64,000 nucleotides of DNA, from the NCBI RefSeq assembly GCF_002699855.1, contig NZ_LKBW01000046.1, positions 1-64,000 on the forward strand, given 5' to 3'. A model generated the notes under the pieces. That model was given only the letters and a program-made list of their open reading frames with translations, was not told where the DNA came from and made no database searches. Source of the stretch: Pseudomonas amygdali (GTDB taxonomy: Bacteria; Pseudomonadota; Gammaproteobacteria; Pseudomonadales; Pseudomonadaceae). The position numbers and the translations under genes are program-made. Below, one piece after another: positions 27,400-36,218 of the stretch. Position 1 is the stretch's first letter. Each line of letters begins with the position of its first letter.

Positions 27400-27561
27400 T
27401 CAGTTCTGTGGACGTTGCTTGGTAGCATCCAGCTCTGCTTTCTTGGCAGTGGAGATTTCAGTGATCTTGGCCGATTTCTCGATAGCCATATCAAAGGTCG
27501 CCGACATTTTTTCGATTGCTGCGTCTGAATTGCCGGAGCTTACGGGTGGAGTCGAACTCAT
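27400..27561 (-). CDS. Small T3SS protein, 53 residues, candidate pilin or needle subunit
   Basis: A 53-residue protein beginning MSSTPPVSSGNSDAAIEKMS, with GGAGAAACAAC before the ATG. The N-terminal 15 residues are Ser/Pro-rich; the rest is one amphipathic helix with an internal repeat (AAIEKMSATFD and MAIEKSAKITE), ending in a charged tail. Small helical proteins first in the operon, followed by an mRNA hairpin, are a common pattern for abundant filament subunits (HrpA, NopA). The function is inferred from size, position and structure only. It is too short to stand out in long-frame searches but is well supported by the ribosome site. Confidence 0.6.
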   Translation of the reverse strand: MSSTPPVSSGNSDAAIEKMSATFDMAIEKSAKITEISTAKKAELDATKQRPQN

Positions 27562-28111
27562 GTTGTTTCTCCTTGCTTCGAGTAGGGATCTATCTGCGGA
27601 TTAACAACCGGCTCAAGAACAGGTCAATGTGCCATTACACAACAGCGATGCAGAGACACTACGCTATTTGCCGCGTTGCCAATTAATAGTAATCAGCGAA
27701 ACTTGTTCGATGCTGTGAAACGTTGTGAAATCAGATTTCACAACGAATTAATACCGCAAACCAACAGTGATATCAAAGTGATATTTATTTCTGGTTTATT
27801 TCTGGTGATATTAATTTTTTATGTACCACGAGTCGGGGCTCCAACGTTTACGGGGTGTTCGCCAGGGCCTTTATTATTTATCGACGCGTGTGAATTGTTG
27901 TGAAAAGAGATTAGCGATCCGCCACTTCACTTGTCGGAATGATAGTGTCGGCCCATAAGCCCTGTTCTTTTGATTTGAAAACGAGACGCCGTTCAAACTA
28001 TTCACGCGAATAAAGAGTTCGTCATTGACACAGGGTTTCGTTCGCCTCGCGGCACTCAATTATTGAGTCGCCTGCTCCACGTCCAGCGGTTAACAACAGG
28101 AGTTATGTGCT
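27562..28111. promoter_or_regulatory. AT-rich divergent control region of the T3SS operon and HrpK-like gene
   Basis: 550 bases of markedly AT-rich DNA without a gene, between the leftward T3SS operon and the rightward HrpK-like gene. It holds a perfect 12-1-12 palindrome (27721-27745) whose half-site core TTGTGAAA recurs at 27898-27905, and a tandem 11-base repeat TTTATTTCTGG (27784-27805). These are candidate binding sites for the island's regulator. No HrpL-type box was seen. Confidence 0.6.
27721..27745. promoter_or_regulatory. Perfect 25-bp palindrome, candidate operator
   Basis: CGTTGTGAAATC, one central A, then GATTTCACAACG. It is preceded by TGTGAAA at 27714-27720. It lies about 160 bases upstream of the 53-residue gene and about 370 bases upstream of the HrpK-like gene. 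Confidence 0.6.
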
Positions 28112-31100
28112 ATGTCGACGTCCACGATCAGCCCGGCGCCTGGCCCTCTTCCGCCCCCCGCACCGGGCGCGAATGCCCGAACGCGATTCAACCAGGTGCT
28201 GCAGACCAGCAACCGCAATGGCGGCCAATACCGGCCAGCGGGCGCAGACGAAAAGGCACCTGCGCTGGGCAGTTACGCATCGATAGAAAAGCCCGGCACT
28301 GTGGCGGCTGACACCGTGCGCTACGTCACCCAGGAAGGCGATCAGGTACTGGTAAGCAAATCCACCAGCCCGGAGCTCTATCGTCAGGTCGTCGAAGACC
28401 AACCCCGAGTGGCAGGCTTCAGGGCCAGTGTGGCTGCTGGCTACTCCCCAGCCAGGGCTGATGCTGCCGCGCCAGCGACGCTGAGCGGCTATGCCCGTAT
28501 CGGAGCACCGGACGAAATGGGGCCGGGGCTGATTCGCTATGAAGCCGCCGATGGCAGCAAGGTCATCGTTTCGCAGCAACAGAACCCGGAACTCTTCAAA
28601 CAGGTGGCGTCGGATTTCAAATCGCTATCCGGCGTAGGCAGCAGTCAGCGGGAAGGCTACAGGGTGGCAGGCGCGGACGAAAAGCCGCCGGAAAACATTG
28701 CAGGCTTTGCAGTGGTCGGCCCGGTGGATGAAGTCGGGCCGGGCGTGATGCGTTATGTCGACCGTGACGGCAATAAAATCGTCGTGGCCAAGAGCGACAA
28801 TCCTGAGCTGTACAGTGCGGCCAAAGACGCTTTCAATACCCTGACCGGGCTTAACACGAGCGAAGCGCAAGGTTATCGCAGGGCGGGTGACAACGAAGTA
28901 TGGCCACCCGTATTCGGCACCACCGTCGGCCCGTTGAATGAGGTCGGCCCGGACACTATCCGTTACGAGCACAACGGAGAGAAGGTCGTGGTCACCCGTG
29001 ACGACAATCCGAAGTTGTTCGATTATCTGGCAGCGCTGCAAACCATAGTGTCGGACCCGCAAAAAAGAACTGCGATGGAAACCGCAGTCAACGAAGGGCA
29101 GATTCTTGCTGACCGCAACACCCCCATTCCCAGCTTGAACGACATTACACAGTTCACTTGGGTGTCTGGCCAGGAAGGAAGCCAGATCAGCTATCAGAAT
29201 CAGAGCGGTGAGCGGATTGTCGTCACTGAAGCATTGACCCCTGAACTATTTGACAAAGTAACCACCCTCAATGACGCCTGGAACAAGATCAACAGTAGCC
29301 GGGAAGAAGGTTACACGTTGGCAGAGCCTCATGACTTTTTGAAGAATCAGGACATAACCATCGGTTCACCGGACGAATTGGGCGCGGGTCTGATTCGTTT
29401 CGAGAACGGCGATGGCAAGTTCATCGTCTCCAAGGATTACAGCCCGCAGTTGTACGATGACGTGGTGGAAAAATGGAATGAGCTGGGCACCGGCAATATC
29501 GGTGAAACCCGCAGTCGGCATAACTTGCCGCCCGTGGCCGAGCTGGATCTGATGGGGCAGAAAACCGGCGTGAAAGCCGACAAGGATGACGAGAACTCCG
29601 AAGAGCTGAACGTCGGCGAACTGGCGACCAAGGAACTGCTCGACCAATACCGCGACGGTGTGAACAAAGGGGATATTGCCAAGGATGACCCTCGCGCAAA
29701 ACTGGTCAGGGCAATCGAGGCGCAGGCCGCTTATGACAACGGTCGCGGCCTGACCGGTTATGAAGAGGCCAAAGGCGCTTTCGGCGGCACCTGGCGCGAA
29801 TTCGACAGCAAACAGACCCAACTCAGTTCGGCCGACATGCACGACATCATCGATGGCGGCAAGCTGCAAGAACAACTGACCACACTGTTCTCTGATCCTA
29901 CCGTGCAGCAGGACTAACAGAGCAAGATGACCGATGCACTGGGCAAAGTGCCCAACAAGGACGAAATCAAGCAGAAGCTGCTCGACCTCACCGCCAATCC
30001 CGATTACGTACTTTACCTCAAGGACCTGAAAAAGCAGGGCCTTGGCCAAGAGGCGCAGAAAGACCTGAGCGACACCTTGTCCTCACTTGCACTGGTCGAT
30101 CCAGAAGGCGCCAGCAAGGCGGCACAGTCTATTCAGGCCGACGGTTTGACCAGCGATCTCAACGATCTGGTCGCCGACCCGTCGAAGATCAGCGACGAGA
30201 ATAACGCCCTCGCCACCAAGGACCTGTTCGGCCTGCTCAAGGCAGAGCTCAAGGGCTTTCTGGTCGATATGCCGCGCTTCCTGCAGCCCACCTTCGAAAA
30301 ATTCCTTCAGGAAGGTGTCGTGGGCAACGCCAAGCCCGCAGACATCGCCAAAGCGCTCAAGGAGGTCGGTGATGCCTATCGGAAAAACGGCAAGGTCAGC
30401 GAAGCAGACATCAAGACAGCCCTTTCCAAACCCTACATACCGGTAGCTGATCGCGGCAAACTGGGCGAAATCTTCAATACGCTCAATAGCAAAGGCGTCA
30501 TGGGCTCCGTTGCAGCAGGCGTGTCGCTGTTCTCGGCGATTTATCAACTGGTCGGCAACGGCGGCAAGCTAGGCGAGACACCGATTCAGCGCCTGGGCAT
30601 TGCCAAGGACTTCCTGAGCTTTGCCGGCGGTGCCAGCCATTTCGTACGCCTGGCTGATCAGGTTGGCGACCTGATGGGCAAAGGCGGCCTGGTGGACATG
30701 CTGGGGCTGGACAAGACGTTACCGGAGATCTGGGGCAAGGAAAGCTTTGGCAAGGCCAAGGAAGTCAGGGTCAGTGGCATTTCCGCAAGCAACCTGAGCG
30801 AGATCCGCACCGCACTGGATGCGACTGATGAATATCGGCTCAATTCGACGCTGGGCGACATGGCTGGCGGTGCAGAAGCGGAACGCCAGGCCATGGGCGG
30901 CATCACCCAGCGGCTGGATGACGCCGTGCAGGCTTCAGGGGCCAAGCTGCCCTCTGGAACTGCCAATAAAATCGCAGGCTCGGTCGTCAAAGTGCTGGGG
31001 CCTGCAACGGATCTGGCTGGTGGTTTTGCCGATATCGTACTGGGTGCATTCACCATCAAGGACGGCGTGAAGTCAGGTGACAAGCTGGCTCAGGCCGCAG

Positions 31101-31606
31101 GCGGCCTGCAAATTGCCGGCGGTGCCTTCGGCGCGTCAGCCGGCGTACTGGGAACCGCGGCACTGGTGGGTGCAGGCGGCGCGGCGGCCACCGCGCTGGC
31201 CGGGCCATTCTTCCTCGTCGGCGTTGTGATTGCTGTCGTCGGCGGGATCATTGGCTATTTCGTCGACCATAACAAAAAGCAGAAAGCATCCGAAAAGGAA
31301 AACGACTGGTATCGCGATCTGGCGGCAGACGGTTTGCTGCAGTCCGACTGGGGCGACAAGGTCGAATATGCACACTACTCGATCCACCACTATCGCGAAC
31401 GCGAAGCGCCTGAAGACGACAGCCTGTTCCGCTTCCAGAGTGCCGAGTGGAAGCATTTCGACGAAACGCCGCAGGAAGGCGGCTCTTCCACCAACCGCCT
31501 TGATGACACGTTACACGTGGAATACGGCGAGCCACACAAATCGCCGGATCAACAGAAGCGTGACGAATTGAGAGAAGCACCGCGCTGGAGCGGCTCGAAG
31601 GTCTGA
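28112..31606 (+). pseudogene. HrpK-like T3SS translocon protein, interrupted by an in-frame TAA
   Basis: Two reading frames in the same phase, 28112-29917 (601 codons) and from ATG 29927 to 31606 (559 codons), are separated only by TAA at 29915-29917 and three sense codons. The second part has no good ribosome site, and the sequence across the stop (LFSDPTVQQD, stop, QSKMTDALGKVPNK) reads as one protein of about 1164 residues. The first part has six repeats of about 72 residues (residues 39-460) with the core DEVGPGVMRY and VVxKxxNPELY. The second is helical with Gly/Ala-rich hydrophobic segments near its residues 390-440 and a charged tail, like HrpK/HrpF translocators. CAA to TAA is a single transition. 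If the stop is real, a truncated repeat protein or low-level readthrough remains possible. A terminator follows. Confidence 0.7.
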
Positions 31607-31626
31607 GCCATTCATGCATGTTCGAC

Positions 31627-31649
31627 AAGCCGCCGTTCAGGCGGCTTTT
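31627..31649. terminator. Terminator between the HrpK-like gene and the convergent CAP gene
   Basis: Stem AAGCCGCC / GGCGGCTT with loop GTTCA, followed by TTTTC on the plus strand. It lies 21 bases after the stop at 31604-31606 and 8 bases before the stop of the minus-strand gene, so it may serve both. Confidence 0.75.
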
Positions 31650-31656
31650 CGGTTGA

Positions 31657-32517
31657 TCAGGGAGCGCCGAACAGCATGGTCCAGTACACACCGTAATCGG
31701 CGTTGGTAGCCGTCGCGTAGGCCGCGCCGACCTCGGTAAACATAGGGTTCATCAGGTTGGCGCAATGTCCCGGGCTGGCCAGCCAGCTGGTCATTGCCTT
31801 GCTGACAGTGCTCTGCCCTGCTGCGATGTTTTCACCGATCTGCCGTCCGCCGTAACCCGCTGCACGGGCGCGATCTGCCGGTGAATCGTTATCAAAGCCT
31901 CGATGCGTGAAGTAATTCTCGCTGGCCATCGACTGGCTGTGCCCCTGTGCAGCCATTTCCAGGGTCCTGTTCCAGCTCAGCGGTCTGGCCGAAGGAAACG
32001 GCTGCTTGCCACACATGCGCGGCTTGGCTCGTGCGGCATTGACCTGCGCCAGAAGTATGCGGCCAGCCGAGCGTGCATCTTCCAGGCTTTCGTCGATCAA
32101 CGGTTTCGCCAATACCACACGCCAGTCGCCACGCTCGCGAGTAATACCGATGTCAGCGTATTGCGGGTCAAGCAAAGCGCCGCAATAGCGTTTTTCGAGC
32201 ATGCCGAACGCTTCACCGGCGCTCTGCGCGCCAGCAAGTCGTATGGTCCGGACGGTGACCGCCTGATAACCGGATGCCTTGAGCGCATCACGTGAACTGC
32301 CAGCGAAACTGATCGGCAACGCTACGCTGGCGTTGAGCGTCAGCGCTCTGGAGATTTTTGTCGTTCGCGCTTCGCAGCGCTGAGGTTGCCCACGAAAATC
32401 GTTGATGGCCTGGACCAGCTGTCGCTCGTCACTGGCACTGGCATGGCTGGCGTACATGGGCAGCAGAGGCACGAAGTACAGGCACATGCGCCAGAAATAA
32501 CGGTGCGATTCAGGCAT
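31657..32517 (-). CDS. Exported CAP-domain (SCP/PR-1-like) protein
   Basis: 286 residues from ATG 32517, with a signal peptide (WRMCLYFVPLLPMYASHASA). The C-terminal 130 residues are a CAP/SCP domain: LEMAAQGHSQSMASENYFTHRG, YGGRQIGENIAAGQSTV, MTSWLASPGHCANLMNP and FTEVGAAYA. The N-terminal half (residues about 25-140) is a diverged extra domain. Bacterial CAP proteins are secreted; the biochemical role is uncertain. It converges on the T3SS island and is probably outside it. Confidence 0.85.
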   Translation of the reverse strand: MPESHRYFWRMCLYFVPLLPMYASHASASDERQLVQAINDFRGQPQRCEARTTKISRALTLNASVALPISFAGSSRDALKASGYQAVTVRTIRLAGAQSAGEAFGMLEKRYCGALLDPQYADIGITRERGDWRVVLAKPLIDESLEDARSAGRILLAQVNAARAKPRMCGKQPFPSARPLSWNRTLEMAAQGHSQSMASENYFTHRGFDNDSPADRARAAGYGGRQIGENIAAGQSTVSKAMTSWLASPGHCANLMNPMFTEVGAAYATATNADYGVYWTMLFGAP

Positions 32518-32748
32518 GAAGACAGACTCGAAAAGTAAAAGGCATGCCATGAATTTCAAGGCCCGAATAAGACCCTGAAAAAACCTCTTGGTTCATGCTG
32601 CATTTTCAAATGCAGGGGTTATTCAAATACCTGTTCCGGCAAAAAACACCGCTGATCCGGGCCTCTCGCGATCACGTTGAATTTACCCGAGCCATGGCGA
32701 TCTTCCCTTACACACCTCTTGTACCTGCCGAGAAAGGATTCTTTCACC

Positions 32749-34065
32749 ATGGCCACTCCTCCCGAAACTCCATCGCTGCGCCGGGCAATCACGGCGCCGA
32801 TGCTGACACTGTTCATCCTCGGTGACGTGCTGGGGGCTGGCGTCTATGCGTTGGCAGGCACTATCGCCGGACGTGTCGGCGGAGCCATCTGGGCCCCCCT
32901 GCTGATTGCCCTGTGCTTCGCCTTGCTTACCGCTGCGTCCTATGCGGAACTGGTGACCAAATACCCTCGTGCGGGCGGTGCAGCGGTGTATGCCGAAAAA
33001 GCCTTCGGCAAACCGCTGTTGTCGTTTCTGGTCGGCTTTTCCATGGTGGCGGCAGGCGTCACCAGTGCTGCAGGGCTGGCAGTCGCGTTTGCCGGCGACT
33101 ATTTCCAGGCATTGGTGAGCTGGCCCGCGCAGTGGGTATGTGTGGGCTTTCTGGTGATTGTCGCGCTGTTGAATGCGCGTGGCATCAAGGAGTCGTTGTC
33201 GGCCAATCTGGTAATGACCCTGATTGAGCTGAGCGGGCTGGCAATGGTGATTGCGGCCGCAGTCTGGTTCGTCAGTCAGGGTAATGGTGTGCCGCAACGT
33301 GTGTTTGAACTGGAGACGAACTCACCGGCCACCGCGATTCTTGCCGCATCGCTACTGGCATTTTATTCATTTGTGGGCTTTGAAACGTCTGCCAACCTGG
33401 CCGAAGAGATCAAGGATGTGCGCAGGGTGTATCCACGAGCGCTGTTCGGTGCGCTGCTCATTGCAGGCGCGGTTTATATGCTGGTCGGCGTGGGCGCGGC
33501 CATGGTGCTGCCCGTCGAACAGTTGAAAGCTTCGCAGGCCCCGCTGATGGATGTCGTCAGTGCTTCAGGGTTGGGGATACCTGCCCCATGGTTCGCGGTG
33601 ATCGCGCTGATTGCAGTTGCCAATGGCGCACTGCTGACCATGATCATGGCCAGCAGACTGACCTTCGGGATGGCTCGTGAAGGACTGTTGCCCGCGGTGA
33701 TGGGTTCGGTTCTGCCTCAACGGCGCACACCCGGCGTGGCCATTTTCGCAACCACAGTGGTTGCCATCGCGCTGTCCTTTACCAGCACCCTCACCACGCT
33801 CGCTGAAACCGTGGTGTTATTGCTGCTGTTCGTGTTTCTCAGCGTCAATATCGCGGTTCTGGTGCTCAAGCGCGACAAGGTCGAAGCCGGCCATTTTCAG
33901 GTTCACTGGGTCATTCCGGTATTGGCGATTCTTTCCTGCCTGCTTTTGCTGACCCAGCAAGGCCCTGAAACCTGGTTGCGTGCCGGCATGATGCTCGCTG
34001 TCGGAGCCGCGCTTTATGGACTGACCCGATTAGGCAGTTCAGTGCTGGTTTCACACCCGCGCTGA
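32749..34065 (+). CDS. APC-family amino acid permease
   Basis: 438 residues with about 12 membrane segments. The APC signature is in the first helix (LFILGDVLGAGVYALAG), followed by PLLIALCFALLTAASYAEL, YPRAGGAAVYAEKAFG, and GFETSANLAEEIKDVRR in helix 6-7. The ATG 32749 follows AAAGGA. It is a proton-coupled importer of an amino acid or amine; the substrate cannot be told. It is a single gene, with the convergent nitroreductase remnant downstream. Confidence 0.9.
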   Translation: MATPPETPSLRRAITAPMLTLFILGDVLGAGVYALAGTIAGRVGGAIWAPLLIALCFALLTAASYAELVTKYPRAGGAAVYAEKAFGKPLLSFLVGFSMVAAGVTSAAGLAVAFAGDYFQALVSWPAQWVCVGFLVIVALLNARGIKESLSANLVMTLIELSGLAMVIAAAVWFVSQGNGVPQRVFELETNSPATAILAASLLAFYSFVGFETSANLAEEIKDVRRVYPRALFGALLIAGAVYMLVGVGAAMVLPVEQLKASQAPLMDVVSASGLGIPAPWFAVIALIAVANGALLTMIMASRLTFGMAREGLLPAVMGSVLPQRRTPGVAIFATTVVAIALSFTSTLTTLAETVVLLLLFVFLSVNIAVLVLKRDKVEAGHFQVHWVIPVLAILSCLLLLTQQGPETWLRAGMMLAVGAALYGLTRLGSSVLVSHPR

Positions 34066-34109
34066 ACGGCATTTGTGATGCATGCCACGCGCGTGAGTCA
34101 GGCTTTACT

Positions 34110-34712
34110 TCAGTGTGTAACGACGATGTCTGAAATCGGATTGCGCCACCGCTCTTCGATTCTTGCATCGTCTGCTCGATAGCCAAGAGCGATAACCAGC
34201 GGTATGACGGCACCACTTGGCAGCTGGAGAAGTTCGGCAACTTTCGCGCCTGAAAATCCTTCCATCGGGCACGTATCGATGCCCTTCGCGGCTGCGCCAG
34301 GCATGATGGTTTGAGCTGCGAAGATGGCATTGCGTGCCGCCCGTTGCCGACCGCCGATATGGCCGATGGGGAGTAGCGAGAGGGTCGGTCGGATCAGCGC
34401 TGCAAGCGCAACAATCGGCGACCACAAGACAGAAGATCCCACTCCGAGAACCTTCTGAAACATACCTATCTGTTTGCGGTAGTAGGCCTTCGAATCTGTT
34501 CCCAACACAGACGAACCTTCAACGTGGTCGAGTTGTGCGTTGGCTGTACGCAACCCCAGCGCAGGACTCGCCACGATCACGATGAGCTCGGCCGCTGATG
34601 CTGCAGCTTTCTGGCCGTTGCAAGCGACCGCCAAATTCGCTTTGAGCCCAGGATCGCGAACCCAGTGCAGTTGATAAGGCTGCATGTTCCCGCTGGAGGG
34701 GCATAGGCTGTG
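34110..34712 (-). pseudogene. Nitroreductase-family protein, 5' end missing
   Basis: About 200 residues of an FMN-dependent nitroreductase-like protein: PSSGNMQPYQLHWVRDPG, then GQKAAASAAELIVIVASP and the C-terminal LLQLPSGAVIPLVIALGYRA. Members normally begin about 30-40 residues earlier with an Arg-Arg-Ser segment that binds FMN. Here homology starts abruptly at about 34705 and only a GTG at 34721 could serve as start. The neighbouring kinase loses its own 5' part at the same place, so both are likely remnants of one deletion. Confidence 0.7.
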
Positions 34713-35525
34713 CGCCTGCACCGCCCGGTTCAGGCGCTTGCGCTAGGCATGAAGCAACTCGATCCGGAAAACCTTTCGCAACGCCTGCCAGTGCAATACG
34801 ACCAGGAAGAACTCAAAGACATTGCCTGCGGTATAAACGCACATCTGGAACGGGTCGAGCAATTCATGGCCCGGGAACGCGCCCTTCTCGATCAGGCCAG
34901 TCATGAGTTTCGTACGCCGATCGCGGTGATCAGCGGCGCGCTGGATGTGCTGGCCAGGCAAGCGCTACCCGCGTGTGCAGCGCCACCGATTCAACGCATG
35001 CGGGCAACCGTGGATAACCTGACCGAGATCATGGTCGCGCTGCTGTATTTGTCGCGCGAGCCCATGTCCTCAGCGCCGGACGACCCCGTCGAGCTGGACC
35101 GCCTGTTGCCCGGCCTGGTCAAGGACCACCAACACCTTCTGGACGGCAAACCCGTGCAGTTTTCGGTGCACATCCACCAGACGCTTTGCCTGCAAGTGCC
35201 CGAGGCGATTTTACGCATTGCCATCGGCAACCTGTTGCGTAACGCTGCCGAAAACACCTATGACGGAACAATCACCGTACGCCTCAAGGACGGTGTATTG
35301 AGCGTGACCGACTCGGGCGAAGGCTTCGACACTGCGCAGGCGTCCCTCCACTACCTGTCTCTGCTGAGAAACTCGACCAGAGCGGGCACCGGGAAAGGCC
35401 TGGGGCTTTTTCTGGTGCGGCGCATCTGCGAACGATTTCGGTGGACGCTGACCCTGGAGTCGATGCCGACGCCAGGCACTAGAGGGGAGCTGGATTTCCG
35501 GACTCGGCTAGTGCAGTACCGGTAA
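34710..35525 (+). pseudogene. Sensor histidine kinase, sensor region missing
   Basis: 271 residues that start inside a HAMP domain (RPVQALALGMKQLDPENL). Next come HisKA (ALLDQASHEFRTPIAVISG, phosphorylated His in SHEFRTP) and a HATPase domain (NLLRNAAENTYDGTI, VTDSGEGFD, GKGLGLFLVRRICERF). Kinases of this type normally have two membrane segments and a periplasmic sensor before HAMP, plus a response-regulator gene upstream; neither is present. The kinase core looks intact, but a protein without its membrane sensor is unlikely to signal normally. The only nearby start is GTG 34710. Confidence 0.75.
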
Positions 35526-35763
35526 ATTCGACAGCAAGCCTCTATAACTTCAGCCTCATGAATGGCATGAGAAACATCACGAGATTAACGGTGCGACACT
35601 ATTAATAAGCACGCTAAGTTAAATTTTTTTCACAGGCCAAAAAAACAGCCTTACCGTCACAAAAAAAATATACATTATTCACGTGGCCAATAACCTGCTA
35701 TTCAGAAACTTCAATGCAGTTATTTGTAGCCACCCCATCATTAAGCCACGCAGAGAAAACATC

Positions 35764-36033
35764 ATGAACCGAGTAACAGCAAAGTCCGCATTGAAAGCTC
35801 TCGTTGTGACAACCATTGCAATCATCGGCCTGCAGGGCACGGCATTTGCCGCCACCGGTATACAAACCGCACCAGCTGTCGATGGCAAACACGCGCTCGT
35901 GCAAGAGGCCGGCAAGACTGAAGCCACCCGCACCACATCTGCACCACTGCAAGTAGCGACGAGGCTGAAAAACGGCTTACGTATCAACACCGCCTGCGAC
36001 GATACCGGCCTCCCTTGCCCGCCTCGCGGCTAA
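35764..36033 (+). CDS. Small exported protein of unknown function
   Basis: 89 residues from ATG 35764. A clear signal peptide (ALKALVVTTIAIIGLQGTAF then Ala-Ala) would leave about 58 residues. The mature part is polar and ends INTACDDTGLPCPPRG, with two Cys that could form a disulfide. I do not recognise the family. The upstream 200 bases are AT-rich. The longer frame back to 35683 lacks a ribosome site. Confidence 0.6.
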   Translation: MNRVTAKSALKALVVTTIAIIGLQGTAFAATGIQTAPAVDGKHALVQEAGKTEATRTTSAPLQVATRLKNGLRINTACDDTGLPCPPRG

Positions 36034-36044
36034 AAGCACCGGTT

Positions 36045-36078
36045 AAAAAACAGCCGCAAAGTAGTCACTTTGCGGCTG
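36045..36078 (-). terminator. Terminator of the araFGH operon
   Basis: Stem CAGCCGCAAAGT / ACTTTGCGGCTG (36051-36062 and 36067-36078) with a 4-base loop. On the minus strand it is followed by TTTTTT, so it ends transcripts from araH. It may also act on the small plus-strand gene. Confidence 0.8.
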
Positions 36079-36218
36079 CACTGTTATAGAACAATACCGT
36101 TGTTACCTGTCCACTCTGCAAGTGATCAGCCCCTGAACTCAGCCGCTACTTGCATCTCCATCCCTGTCGCTCATGCCCTCGCGACTAAACAGCAATGCCA
36201 TAACAGCGGCCAACAGGT

